NCBI GenBank assembly: GCA_948468385.1
Contig: CAOKHZ010000004.1
Coordinates: 110,188 to 174,187, forward strand
Length of the DNA: 64,000 nucleotides
Source of the DNA: an uncultured Faecalicatena sp.
GTDB lineage: Bacteria > Bacillota > Clostridia > Lachnospirales > Lachnospiraceae
Direction of reading: 5' to 3'
A program made the position numbers and the translations under genes. The notes below the pieces were generated by a model. It did no database searches and was not told the origin of the DNA. It saw only the letters and a program-made list of their open reading frames with translations. How positions within the stretch are numbered: position 1 is the first letter of the stretch; every line of letters begins with the position of its first letter. Of this stretch, positions 25,548 through 35,054 are shown piece after piece.

Positions 25548-26900
25548 TCAATCATTTTTATCCCCTTGTGCCTTTTTCTTTTGTATAAAATATAAACCCA
25601 ACGCAACCGCCGTCGCCAATACCGTCGAAACCACGTAAGCCCACATGATGCCGTAAATCTCGAACAAGAATTTCATAATATAAAGCGACGGTATTAATAG
25701 TGCGCCCTGCCGAAGCACGGAGAGCACGATGGCTTGCGTCGGCTTGTTGATTGCCTGAAGATAACTGGTGACCAGATACCCGATACCAATCAGCGGACTC
25801 GTCAACATCAAAATCGTCAGCATTTGCACGCCCAGCTCCGCCACCACGGCCTCCTTCAAGAACATGCCAATCAGTCCCTGACGGAACAAGATGCACAAAA
25901 CCATGACTCCGGCTCCCATACCAAACACTAAAATCAAAAGTTTCTTTATAATTTCCTTCAAACGTTCAAAATCCTTCGCCCCGTAACTATAAGACAGCAG
26001 CGGCTGGCATCCCATGCAGACTGCCATTACCAGATAGTCATTGATCATCGTTCCCTTACCCGCGGCCGCCATCGCCGCGATGGCATTGGTTCCATAAGAT
26101 GCCAATAATTGGTTGCTAAATGTTGAGGCAAATCCGGAAAGAACGCTTCCGATTCCATTTGGCAGGCCAATTGCCAGGACTCGTAAAATTGCCGCCGGTT
26201 TCTTCATCGCATAGCGAATGTCCAAAGAAACAATATTCGCCTTGCGCAAAATATATACTGCCAAATATATGGTGGCCGCCACATTTCCCAGCACGGTGGC
26301 CAAAGCGGCTCCTGCCGCGCCCATACGAAATACCAGAATGAACAATGGGTCAAGCACAAGATTAATCACGGTTCCCATCAAATTGCTGACCAGACTTTCC
26401 TTCATCGCGCCCTCCGCACGAACCAGCATTGCCAGCGTATTTCCCAGCAAAATGAACGTGGAACCGGCAATCAACACGTTATAATATTCCCTGGCCGGAA
26501 TCCATGCATCCTCCGGCGTTCCTAAAAATTTCAGCATCGGATTTGCCGCGATAAGAAGAATTACCGACACCAGCACGCCGCAGGTCACGGTAAACCAGAT
26601 ACTGGTGCTGGAATAAATCTTTCCCTCTTCCAGATCCTTTGCCCCGAACGCGTTGGCAATGGTCGTACATCCGCCGTTTCCTACCATCATGGACACTGCC
26701 GCCAGAATGGAAAACACCGGACCAACCAGCGAGATTGCCGCCACCTGCGCGGTATCGTTTAGCATTGCAATGAAAAACATATCCGCCAGATTGTAAAAAA
26801 TCATGACCAGAATGATGACGACCGACGGCACCGCCATCACAAAAATCGACTTCCACACCGAACCCTCTTTGAAATACTTTTCATTTTCCATCTGTTCCAT
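25548..26900 (-). CDS. MATE-family efflux transporter
   Basis: 450 residues with twelve membrane segments in two homologous halves. Family features include the N-terminal FYNLADMFFIAML with its Asp and Asn, EGAMKESLVSNLMGTVINLV in the first half and GYLVTSYLQAINKPTQAIVL in the second. These proteins export cationic drugs or metabolites with Na+ or H+ antiport. Transcribed divergently from the TetR gene at 27117, which is the likely repressor. ATG follows GAGAGG. Confidence 0.95.
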   Translation of the reverse strand: MEQMENEKYFKEGSVWKSIFVMAVPSVVIILVMIFYNLADMFFIAMLNDTAQVAAISLVGPVFSILAAVSMMVGNGGCTTIANAFGAKDLEEGKIYSSTSIWFTVTCGVLVSVILLIAANPMLKFLGTPEDAWIPAREYYNVLIAGSTFILLGNTLAMLVRAEGAMKESLVSNLMGTVINLVLDPLFILVFRMGAAGAALATVLGNVAATIYLAVYILRKANIVSLDIRYAMKKPAAILRVLAIGLPNGIGSVLSGFASTFSNQLLASYGTNAIAAMAAAGKGTMINDYLVMAVCMGCQPLLSYSYGAKDFERLKEIIKKLLILVFGMGAGVMVLCILFRQGLIGMFLKEAVVAELGVQMLTILMLTSPLIGIGYLVTSYLQAINKPTQAIVLSVLRQGALLIPSLYIMKFLFEIYGIMWAYVVSTVLATAVALGLYFIQKKKAQGDKND

Positions 26901-26934
26901 TTTGCATTCCTCTCTTTCTTTTAATCAAAAATGG

Positions 26935-27058
26935 TTGTTTTTCCATCTGCTTGTCGTTATAATACAAAAAGAAATGCAAAAACACAATCCGCACATATTA
27001 AAAAAGAGTGGGTTATCCAACACTTTTCACCCAACATGTCGGATACCCCACCTTTTTT
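26935..27058 (+). promoter_or_regulatory. TetR gene promoter and terminator-like leader hairpin
   Basis: TTGTTT (26935-26940), 17 bp, TATAAT (26958-26963). About 30 nt after the predicted transcript start there is a long imperfect stem (27000-27018 with 27041-27058), A-rich on the 5' arm and ending in TTTTTT, 58 nt before the TetR ATG. It resembles an intrinsic terminator inside the leader and could also act as the operator shared with the MATE gene. Confidence 0.5.
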
Positions 27059-27116
27059 CAAAAACTGCACATGTGCCGCAAACTCACAATACTATGATAA
27101 CAAGGAGGATGCTCTT

Positions 27117-27686
27117 ATGGATTTACGAGTAAAGAAAACAGAAAAGGCAATTCGCAGTGCCTTCTACCAACTAATTCAGACCAAGCCATTAGAAAAAATC
27201 ACCGTGAAAGAACTCGCACAACTAGCGGAAATCAACAAGACGACGTTTTACGCCCACTACGAGACGATTTACGATTTGGTTGACACGTTAGAGCGGGAAA
27301 TCACGGACACCGTCATCGAAAATCTGGATGAATTTCACATCTTATTTGACAATCCCAAGGCTTTTGTTTATGACCTTTACCACCTTTTTTCGTCATTTCG
27401 CACGGACAGTTTTTCCCCATTCAACCCGTCCAGCCAGAACTTTTCGCGAAAACTGAGTGACGCCATTTTGGAAGAAACCCGCCGCAGAGCCATTCTTCCA
27501 GAGTCATCCGATACGGGCAAAGACGTTTCCTTGCCGGAGCGATATGCCAGTTTCGGTACGCTTCTCACCTTCTTAATCAACGGCCTTTTCGGCCTCAGCA
27601 AATGCTTTCCGGATGGAATTCCTGACAAGGAGCTGGAATTTTTGGCGACATTTGTGGAAAATGGCATACGCGCCATGTCAATCTGA
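27117..27686 (+). CDS. TetR/AcrR-family regulator beside MATE gene
   Basis: 189 residues from the ATG at 27117, which is preceded by AAGGAGG; the frame is open back to 26931 but without a ribosome binding site. The N-terminal DNA-binding domain shows KITVKELAQLAEINKTTFYA followed by HYETIYDLVDTLE, the standard TetR helix-turn-helix. The C-terminal 130 residues form the ligand-binding helical domain. Divergent arrangement with a MATE exporter suggests repression of that exporter and a ligand that is an exported compound. Confidence 0.92.
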   Translation: MDLRVKKTEKAIRSAFYQLIQTKPLEKITVKELAQLAEINKTTFYAHYETIYDLVDTLEREITDTVIENLDEFHILFDNPKAFVYDLYHLFSSFRTDSFSPFNPSSQNFSRKLSDAILEETRRRAILPESSDTGKDVSLPERYASFGTLLTFLINGLFGLSKCFPDGIPDKELEFLATFVENGIRAMSI

Positions 27687-27733
27687 TTATATTATACCCA
27701 CTTCGGAGTCGGTTGAAATGTCACGGGTATGCA

Positions 27734-28339
27734 CTACTCCTCCAAAAACGGGTCAAGCGCCCTTTTCACATCCTCAACCGGCTCCAGATGCGCCAAATAC
27801 AAGCAGACATTAACCAGCACCCGTTGAAGCGGCTTTCCCAGATTGTCGCTGCTCATGTTGGATTCGGCCGCGAAATATTCCATCAGGGCCAACTGGGCGC
27901 TGGCATAAATGTCCGCTTCCAGTTCCATGTTGGAACCCACCGCGCGTTCCAGATAATCCTCACGGAACACTTCCTTATATCTTTTGTTCAAGTTTACCGT
28001 TTCCGTATGAATACCTGACAATGCCATAGAAATCGCATGATGTTTTTTGGAAAACTGACACCATGCCTCATTTTGCTGTTGCTGGCTTAAAACACCGCCG
28101 GACATCTTTTCCTGCATCTGCGACCTCATTTCCACAAAGTCCGCCATCATCTCATCTTGTAGCCGTTCGGCGATTTCATATTTATCCTTAAAATGTTTAT
28201 AAAATGTATAACGACTTACTAATGCTTCCTCCATGATGTCCTGCACCGTCAGACTCTCGAACGGCTTTTGTGCGGCCAGCGTCACGAACGCGTTTATGAT
28301 GTCCCTGTCCGTGCGCCGATATTGTAAATTTTTCTGCAT
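27734..28339 (-). CDS. TetR/AcrR-family regulator divergent from GH2
   Basis: 201 residues from the ATG at 28337-28339 (GGAGGG upstream); an ATG 12 bp earlier is less well placed. The helix-turn-helix reads SLTVQDIMEEALVSRYTFYK followed by HFKDKYEIAERLQ. It resembles the TetR gene at 57902-58501, so the two are paralogues, each beside a glycosidase. Divergently transcribed from the GH2 gene at 28516, it probably represses that gene and responds to its sugar substrate or product. Minus-strand TATAAT at 28384-28389 probably belongs to its promoter. Confidence 0.9.
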   Translation of the reverse strand: MQKNLQYRRTDRDIINAFVTLAAQKPFESLTVQDIMEEALVSRYTFYKHFKDKYEIAERLQDEMMADFVEMRSQMQEKMSGGVLSQQQQNEAWCQFSKKHHAISMALSGIHTETVNLNKRYKEVFREDYLERAVGSNMELEADIYASAQLALMEYFAAESNMSSDNLGKPLQRVLVNVCLYLAHLEPVEDVKRALDPFLEE

Positions 28340-28515
28340 AACGCCCTCCATACAATTGCAAACAGAGTATTTGCTTTTTTACCATTATACATTATATTTT
28401 AAAAAATACAAATAGAATTTAAAATCTGTCAGTTGATAGCTGGAAGAAAGTTTGTTAAGCTTGATAATAGAATAAAAGATAGGCACTAAGTGCTCATAGC
28501 AAAGGAGGATTTCCC

Positions 28516-30942
28516 ATGAAAACAATCAATTTGAACCATGGCTGGCAGTTTGAGGACTTGACCAACAAAACGACCGCCGTCGTGGATCTTCCCCACGATG
28601 CCACGATTGGCACGAAACGTACCACAAACGATTACACCTATTTTCTAAATGTAGGCTTTCACGGCAGCCACTGCATTTACCAGAAGACGCTTTCCATTCC
28701 CGAGGAATACCGCGGCATGGCCTTATATCTGGAATTCGAAGGGATTTACCGTGATTTCACTGTGACCTTAAATGGACACGAATTGTTGAACGAATCCTTT
28801 GGCTATATCCCTTATACCGTGCGAATCGAAGATTTCGTTCTTTATGGAGAAGACAATGTACTCAAAGTCGAAATTGACACCCCGTTTGACAACCACAATC
28901 GCTGGTATGCCGGCACCGGCATTTATCAGGACGTGTATCTGCATGTCGCTCCTAAAGAACACATCCAACTGCACGGCGTGCGCGTCACCACGCTCTCGCA
29001 CGAGCAACCACGCGTCCTCGTGGAAACCGCCGTTGCCGCGGAAACGAATGCACAAATTCACATCGAAATTCTGGACGGAGACGAGGTGGTCGCAACCGCG
29101 GACGGAACAAAGGCCGAACTGGAAATCCCGGACGCGAAGCTGTGGGATGCAACACACCCATACCTTTACACCGCCTGCGTCACATTGACAAAGGACGGGC
29201 AAACCTTGGATACCGCCATGCAGACCTTCGGGATCCGCACCCTGGCGTGGAACGCCGAGCAAGGCTTTCTTGTCAACGGGGTGCGCACGCTGTTAAAGGG
29301 CGGATGCATTCACAATGACAACGGCGTGATTGGCATGGTGACAAACCGGGTCACGGAAAAGCGGCGCGTGAAGAATCTAAAGGCAAGCGGGTTTAACGCC
29401 CTTAGAAGCGCCCACCATCCGATGAGTCCCGCCCTTCTGGAAATGTGCGACAAATACGGCATGTACGTGATGGACGAGTCTTTTGACACCTGGTACCGCA
29501 TGAAACAAACCAACGGCTTTCACCTACGGTTCATGGAATTTTACGAGGACGTCACCGCCCGCATGGTACGCAAGGATTACAACCACCCTTGCGTCATCAT
29601 GTATTCCATCGGCAACGAAATTAACGAAATCGGTTCCCTCAAAGGTGTTCGCATCGCCAGACGGATGATGGAAATCATACATTCACTGGATGCCACGCGC
29701 CCACTCACGCTTTGCCCGAGCATGAAAATGTCCCGCAACTTTCTGGCCGACACTCCTTATGCGGAAATGGACGAGGACGAATACATGGCCCAAGGGCCGG
29801 AATATGAAAAAAAGGATGCCGAACATTATGTCTGGCTTTATACGAAGGCCATTTCCAATATTCCCGGCAGCGCGGCCGACCCCTATCCGAAATGGGTACA
29901 AGAAGCCGACGAGGCGGCCACGCTTCCTCTGTACAAGGACTTGGAGATTGCCGGATATAACTACTATTCAGACAAATTCGACGACCTGCATGCCCTGCAT
30001 CCAGAGCGGGTGTTGTTGGGAACCGAGACACGCGGACATTTGATTTATGACAACTGGAAATATATCAAAGAGCATCCCTATGCCATCGGTGACTTCATCT
30101 GGACCTTGCAGGATCATATCGGCGAAGCCAATGTCAGCGGCAGGCATTATGAAAACGAGGAAGCCTCGGATGATGCCGCCTCGTTCTGCAAGGGGCGCAG
30201 CTATCCCTGGCTTCTAAATGACGGCGGCGTGGTGGACTTACTCGGCCACACGCTTCCCGCCGTTCACAAATTCCGCCTCTGCTGGGAGGAGGAACACGGA
30301 ATTTATCTCGCCAGCCAGCCACCCGTCCATGACGGTGTCACCGCGACTTACGGCTGCTACAAATGGACAGACACGATCGACAGTTGGAGTTATGACGGCT
30401 GTGAGGGACGGCCAACCTTCGTGGACGTTTATTCCGATGCGGCAGAGGTGGAAGTACTCATTAACGGGAAGTCTTTGGGCAGAAAGGTGCCGGTGGAATT
30501 TTTCGCCAAGTTCCCTTGTACTTACGAACCGGGCGAACTGACGGGCATCGGCTTCAATGAAGCGGGGGAAGAAATCTACCGCGCGACACTTCATAGTGCC
30601 GGAAATGAAACCTGCATCCGCGTCACGCCGGACAAAACCGTTCTGAAAGCGGACACGCAGGATTTCTGCTTCCTCAACATTGACATCACGGATGAAAACG
30701 GCACGATTAAGGCCTGGCCGGAGCGCGAATTGACTATCACGGTAGAGGGTGCCGCCACCCTGCAGGGCTTTGGAAGTGCCGAGTGCGTGACCGCCGAAAG
30801 CTATTGCGACAACGTGCACACCACCTGCAACGGCCGTGCGCTGGCCGTGCTGCGAAGCGCGGACACTCCCGGGGACATCACCGTGACCGTTCATTGTGAC
30901 GGATTGGCCGAAGCAGTTATACACTTGGCGGCCGAAGCATAA
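28516..30942 (+). CDS. glycoside hydrolase family 2 (beta-galactosidase-like)
   Basis: 808 residues without a signal peptide, so cytoplasmic. Residues about 1-150 form the GH2 sugar-binding domain, 160-250 the immunoglobulin-like domain and 255-570 the TIM barrel. The acid/base is Glu368 in YSIGNEINEIG and the nucleophile is Glu504 in LGTETRG. The C-terminal part (about 600-808) has a DUF4982-like domain and a final Ig-like domain with TITVEGAATLQGFGS. It lacks the NKG motif of beta-glucuronidases, which argues against that activity; beta-galactosidase or a related exo-activity is likelier. Strong AAAGGAGG ribosome binding site. Confidence 0.93.
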   Translation: MKTINLNHGWQFEDLTNKTTAVVDLPHDATIGTKRTTNDYTYFLNVGFHGSHCIYQKTLSIPEEYRGMALYLEFEGIYRDFTVTLNGHELLNESFGYIPYTVRIEDFVLYGEDNVLKVEIDTPFDNHNRWYAGTGIYQDVYLHVAPKEHIQLHGVRVTTLSHEQPRVLVETAVAAETNAQIHIEILDGDEVVATADGTKAELEIPDAKLWDATHPYLYTACVTLTKDGQTLDTAMQTFGIRTLAWNAEQGFLVNGVRTLLKGGCIHNDNGVIGMVTNRVTEKRRVKNLKASGFNALRSAHHPMSPALLEMCDKYGMYVMDESFDTWYRMKQTNGFHLRFMEFYEDVTARMVRKDYNHPCVIMYSIGNEINEIGSLKGVRIARRMMEIIHSLDATRPLTLCPSMKMSRNFLADTPYAEMDEDEYMAQGPEYEKKDAEHYVWLYTKAISNIPGSAADPYPKWVQEADEAATLPLYKDLEIAGYNYYSDKFDDLHALHPERVLLGTETRGHLIYDNWKYIKEHPYAIGDFIWTLQDHIGEANVSGRHYENEEASDDAASFCKGRSYPWLLNDGGVVDLLGHTLPAVHKFRLCWEEEHGIYLASQPPVHDGVTATYGCYKWTDTIDSWSYDGCEGRPTFVDVYSDAAEVEVLINGKSLGRKVPVEFFAKFPCTYEPGELTGIGFNEAGEEIYRATLHSAGNETCIRVTPDKTVLKADTQDFCFLNIDITDENGTIKAWPERELTITVEGAATLQGFGSAECVTAESYCDNVHTTCNGRALAVLRSADTPGDITVTVHCDGLAEAVIHLAAEA

Positions 30943-30956
30943 AAAACCTTTATAAC

Positions 30957-31020
30957 CGTGCGGTTGCACGAACTTTGCGGATGTATAAATGGGTTGGATG
31001 CTCCTTTAGAGCATCCAACC
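30957..31020. terminator. paired hairpins between convergent GH2 and GH78
   Basis: CGTGC-GGTT-GCACG (30957-30970) and a perfect 12-bp stem GGTTGGATGCTC/GAGCATCCAACC (30992-31003 with 31009-31020). They lie in the 151-bp gap between two converging genes and may end both transcripts, although no clear U-tract follows. Confidence 0.45.
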
Positions 31021-31093
31021 ACACAACCGGAAATATTTTCACGCTACAAAAATGTTTCTCGGATTGAAAATGCCGTCCTTCATATTCATAGTA

Positions 31094-33814
31094 TCAGAAC
31101 GTATATTGCCATTTTCCAGCTCCCATCTGCACTTTCTCGCCCCTCACCCAAAGTTCCCCCGTACTTCCCACGGGAACCTCCAACGAAACGTGCATCTTGC
31201 CATCTTCCATTTTCCAATGGCAGGCCGCCCTTCCGAAGGGCGTTTCCAGAGCGCACTGGCAACTAGTGACGCCGCATTCCGGATCCGGCTCAAATATAAT
31301 CTCTTTATATCCCGGCCCTTCCGCCCGGATTCCGCCAATCGTCCTATAAATCCAATCTCCCACGCATCCGTAGGCGTAATGGTTGAGCGAACACTCCATC
31401 ACGCTTCCGTCCGGCCTTACGGCCTCCCAATTTTCCCAGATGGTCGTGGCTCCATTCTCCACCATGTACAGCCAAGACGGGTTTTTGGTCTGATAAAGTA
31501 ATTTATAGGCCAATTGTTTCTCCCCGTTTTGCGCCAGCACGTCGAGCAAAAATCCTACGGAGGAAAATCCCGTGTTCAAGCAATCTCCATCCGCATGGAT
31601 GATGGAAACCAGCTTGGAAACCACCTTTTTTCGCAGCCCCCCGCGCACTGCCCCGGCCCGTAAAACCATGACGTAGACACCTTGCAGGTCGCTTGAGTCC
31701 ACCGTCCCGTCTTCTTCCACGTACTCTTCCCGAATGGCATCGCGAATCCGCTCCAAGAGGCGCGTCGCATCCTCTATTTCTTGTTCCAGATCACAGATTC
31801 CATCCCGATTTAACGCTTGACAAACATGCAGGTACGTCTCCACGATAACGGCGTACCAACAGCTTCCCACGACGGCCCGTGTCTTTTCGCGTCCTTGGTT
31901 GATTCCGTCCGGAAGCCTTTGGAGGCTGGGTATCAGCCAGTCCCCATAATGGTATCCCGCATTCCAGAGGTACGAATTTCGCGATTGCCACACTTCCCTC
32001 GGTTCCACCTGCTTTTCAAACATTTCCCGCGTTTCCGAATCCTTGGCCGCCTCGCTCCTTACATACTCCAAATAGCATTGCATGCAATGTAAATTTTCCC
32101 TTAAAACCTCTATATCTCCATAACACTGATACAAGTACCACGGCACAAGTACGCAGGCATCGCTCCATCCGGACGAGTTAATGCTCCCCTCCCCGATTTG
32201 CCGTTGCATCCACTCCTGCTTCGGAAAATTGGGAATCACCACGGGAACCGCACCGTCTACCTTCTGTTCCATCCGCAAATTGGCAAGCCATGCATTCAAA
32301 AAGCTACGTAAATCAAAGTTGAAAGCTCCCGTCTTCGTAAAAATCTGGATGTCACCGGTCCACCCCATCTTTTCTCGCTGCGGGCAATCCGTCGGAATGG
32401 AAATCATGTTCGTTTGCTGACTCCAAAGGATGCAGCTTTGCAAACGGTTCAGCCTTTCGTCCGAACATGCGAAATCCCCCGTCCGCTCCAGCTTTGAACC
32501 ATAGCAGATTGCTTCCAGCCCTTCGACATGTTCTTTATCAATTCCCGTGATTTTCACATACCGAAAACCATGATAGGTAAACCTCGGCTGCCAATCATTT
32601 TTCCCCTCCTTGCAAATGAGGACGTCTTTCTGATCTTTGTTTCTTCCAATGATATTACGAAAAAAATTACCGTTTTCATCTAACGTTTCTGAATACTCGA
32701 ACACGATTTCCTGCTTTTTGCGCGCATTTACCGCGATGTGAATCACGCCCGCAAGCACCTGCCCGAAATCCACGACCAACTCCCCGGTCGGAGTGACAAG
32801 CCACCTTTCCGGCGCAAGCCTTTCATACTCCACGATTCCGTCTGTCGGCTGCGCGACTAAATTTTCTTTGGAATAATTCACCGGCAAACACGGCCTCCAA
32901 ATCTGCGTTTCCATGGTCTTGTCACATTTTTCCCCGATATACAAGTCCGAATAACGAATCTCCGATTCACGGCACTCGAAACTTCCATCGCTACAGATGA
33001 TGTCCTTGCCGCCATCCTCATAAGTGATCTCCAACTGCAAGATGATTCCCAGCCGATTTCCATATTGACAGCTCGCGCCCAAAAGCCCGATTCGGCCAAT
33101 CCACCAGCCGTCGGCCACCGTGACGGCCAACACGTTTTCCTCGAATTTAAGGTATTTTGTCACGTCGTAGGTCTGGTAATATAGCATTTTCTGGTACGCG
33201 CTGATTTCCGGCGCCAGAAAGCAATCCGAAACCTTCTTGCCGTTTAGGAAGAGCTCGTACACGCCGTGTGCGGACATGTATACCCTCGCCCTTTCCACCT
33301 TTTTTGACAACGTGAAAATCTTGCGCAAATTTTGTGCGGGACGGCACCTGACATCCCCTCCGAAATGTCCCGGCAAGCTTTTAAACGCAAAAAAATAAGG
33401 GATATCCGCCTCTTCGATTGCATCCTCCTGCACCGGCTCTATCCAATCGGCCGCGAATCCTTCCTCCATCAGCCCCGTCTCAAACATGACTTCCGCACAA
33501 AACTCACCAGGAACGTCCTGCTCATCCCACAAGCGCATGGAAACCCAATACTCCGTTTTCGGCAGGAGCCATTCCCCCTCATACGCGATATAAGGAAATT
33601 CCAAAACCGGCCGTTTCCCCGAATCCCAAAAAACTTTCCGGCCGCTTTTTACGACCACTTGACAAGCCGACACCGATTTCCCGTTTTGACCGCCCACGGC
33701 GGTATAATGAAACATCGGCCTTACACAGTCAACCCCCAACGGCCAACTCCGCCCTTCCACGTCCAAACGCCCAACTGCAAGGGTGCTTTTCCCATCTATT
33801 CTTTCACTTGCCAT
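31094..33814 (-). CDS. alpha-L-rhamnosidase, GH78, full length
   Basis: 906 residues, the usual size for GH78, with no signal peptide. N-terminal beta domains span about 1-430. The catalytic (alpha/alpha)6 barrel starts with the block TDCPQREKMGWTGDIQIF, which places Asp476, the general acid Glu481 and Asp488. ATTIWENWEAVRPDG holds the further conserved acidic residues, and a C-terminal beta domain follows. It hydrolyses terminal alpha-L-rhamnose from imported glycosides. It is divergent from the AraC gene at 33992 and converges with GH2, suggesting combined removal of rhamnose and galactose-type residues. Confidence 0.95.
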   Translation of the reverse strand: MASERIDGKSTLAVGRLDVEGRSWPLGVDCVRPMFHYTAVGGQNGKSVSACQVVVKSGRKVFWDSGKRPVLEFPYIAYEGEWLLPKTEYWVSMRLWDEQDVPGEFCAEVMFETGLMEEGFAADWIEPVQEDAIEEADIPYFFAFKSLPGHFGGDVRCRPAQNLRKIFTLSKKVERARVYMSAHGVYELFLNGKKVSDCFLAPEISAYQKMLYYQTYDVTKYLKFEENVLAVTVADGWWIGRIGLLGASCQYGNRLGIILQLEITYEDGGKDIICSDGSFECRESEIRYSDLYIGEKCDKTMETQIWRPCLPVNYSKENLVAQPTDGIVEYERLAPERWLVTPTGELVVDFGQVLAGVIHIAVNARKKQEIVFEYSETLDENGNFFRNIIGRNKDQKDVLICKEGKNDWQPRFTYHGFRYVKITGIDKEHVEGLEAICYGSKLERTGDFACSDERLNRLQSCILWSQQTNMISIPTDCPQREKMGWTGDIQIFTKTGAFNFDLRSFLNAWLANLRMEQKVDGAVPVVIPNFPKQEWMQRQIGEGSINSSGWSDACVLVPWYLYQCYGDIEVLRENLHCMQCYLEYVRSEAAKDSETREMFEKQVEPREVWQSRNSYLWNAGYHYGDWLIPSLQRLPDGINQGREKTRAVVGSCWYAVIVETYLHVCQALNRDGICDLEQEIEDATRLLERIRDAIREEYVEEDGTVDSSDLQGVYVMVLRAGAVRGGLRKKVVSKLVSIIHADGDCLNTGFSSVGFLLDVLAQNGEKQLAYKLLYQTKNPSWLYMVENGATTIWENWEAVRPDGSVMECSLNHYAYGCVGDWIYRTIGGIRAEGPGYKEIIFEPDPECGVTSCQCALETPFGRAACHWKMEDGKMHVSLEVPVGSTGELWVRGEKVQMGAGKWQYTF

Positions 33815-33850
33815 TTTTTCACTTTCCCTTCTTTCACTTCATTTCTCTAC

Positions 33851-33960
33851 TTGACAAATCCCTTCCTCTTGTGTTTCAATTAATATCGTAGGACATTGGC
33901 TACGGATGGCAACACGCCTCAACCAAGGCGCTTGAAGCTTATATTCCGGCCATCCTACGA
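33851..33960 (+). promoter_or_regulatory. AraC gene promoter and structured 5' leader
   Basis: TTGACA at 33851-33856 and a possible -10 TTCAAT 18 bp on. The predicted transcript begins at an 8-bp closing stem TCGTAGGA/TCCTACGA (33886-33893 with 33953-33960) that encloses CGCCT/AGGCG (33915-33930). The structure ends 31 nt before the ATG at 33992. It matches no riboswitch class I can name. Confidence 0.45.
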
Positions 33961-33991
33961 CGTCATCAACGCAAGAGGAGGGATTATCACG

Positions 33992-35050
33992 ATGAGACAC
34001 ATTCCGCTTCATTTTATCAATACCGCACATTTATCAATCCTCGAAGAATTTCTCTACGAGAAATATCGTCTAGGCATCAGGCGTATCGAAGGACCAGAAG
34101 ACTTCTCCCCCTACATGAAGGAGCTTGCCGAAAAACATCCTGAGATTGCTTCGAATTTCTGCGACATTTGCAAAAACGGAACAAACGCTTCTCTTTCCGA
34201 GGAAGATTTTTACCTGAAAAACGGACAAGACGTGACGGTAAAGAGTAATCTCCGTTATTTTCAGAAACCCTTGCATTCCCATCAATTTTTTGAAATTATT
34301 ATCGTGCTGGAAGGTTCCTGCGTCAATCATGTAGCACAAAAAATGATTACGCTCCACAAGGGGGACATTTGCTTCATCGCGCCGAACACGCCGCATGAAT
34401 TTTTCGTGAACAGCCACGATGCCATCGCCTACAACGTGCTTGTCCGCACCTCCACCTTCCAGAACACGTTCGCGAACATTTATGGAAAACACGACCTCAT
34501 TTCCGACTTTTTTACGGGAAACTTGTATCACAAAAATCACTGCCCGTACATTCTCTGCAAGACGGATTGTGAGGACGACCTCGTGGAAATCCTTTACAAA
34601 ATGATTCATGAGGAATTATCGCCCCAAAAATTCAACGAAAGGTACATGAACACGTTGTTCGAGTTGTTCATGTTACTTTTGCTTCGCAATCACGAATACC
34701 ACATCTCCATCGGCGACACGACCGATGGAAAGAAGTTCGAAAGCATCACGGCGATTTTAACGTATATCCAGGCCAACTATCGCACCCTGACGCTTCTGGA
34801 AGCGGCAACATTTTTCAACTACAGCGAAGGACACCTATCGAGGCTTATAAAACAAGCAACCGGGCAAAATTTCTCGGAAATCATTCAAACGATCAAACTC
34901 AAGCAAGCCACCCGGTTGCTTCTCGAAAGCGAACTTTCCATTTCGGAAATCGTGGATGAAATCGGATACACCGACAACAGCCATTTTTACAAAATTTTCA
35001 AAAAGAATTACGGCTGCACGCCCGTCCAATACCGTGAAAGACAAGGATAA
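33992..35050 (+). CDS. AraC-family regulator with cupin sensor
   Basis: 352 residues from the ATG at 33992, chosen for the upstream AGGAGGG; the frame is open from 33896. A cupin sensor (about residues 85-160) contains PLHSHQFFEIIIVLEG and CFIAPNTPHEFF, the classic sugar-binding beta barrel of AraC proteins. The C-terminal 100 residues carry two helix-turn-helix motifs (LLEAATFFNYSEGHLSRLIK and ISEIVDEIGYTDNSHFYKIF) and GCTPVQYRERQ. It probably activates the divergent GH78 gene. It ends 4 bp from the converging permease gene. The AraC protein at 62211-63413 has the same layout. Confidence 0.93.
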   Translation: MRHIPLHFINTAHLSILEEFLYEKYRLGIRRIEGPEDFSPYMKELAEKHPEIASNFCDICKNGTNASLSEEDFYLKNGQDVTVKSNLRYFQKPLHSHQFFEIIIVLEGSCVNHVAQKMITLHKGDICFIAPNTPHEFFVNSHDAIAYNVLVRTSTFQNTFANIYGKHDLISDFFTGNLYHKNHCPYILCKTDCEDDLVEILYKMIHEELSPQKFNERYMNTLFELFMLLLLRNHEYHISIGDTTDGKKFESITAILTYIQANYRTLTLLEAATFFNYSEGHLSRLIKQATGQNFSEIIQTIKLKQATRLLLESELSISEIVDEIGYTDNSHFYKIFKKNYGCTPVQYRERQG

Positions 35051-35054
35051 CGCC

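Noticed and set aside
28516-30942. Beta-glucuronidase with TetR (uidR-uidA-like pair)
   Set aside because: The gene arrangement is similar but the NKG motif that binds the glucuronate carboxylate is absent and the C-terminal DUF4982-like domain fits galactosidase-type GH2.
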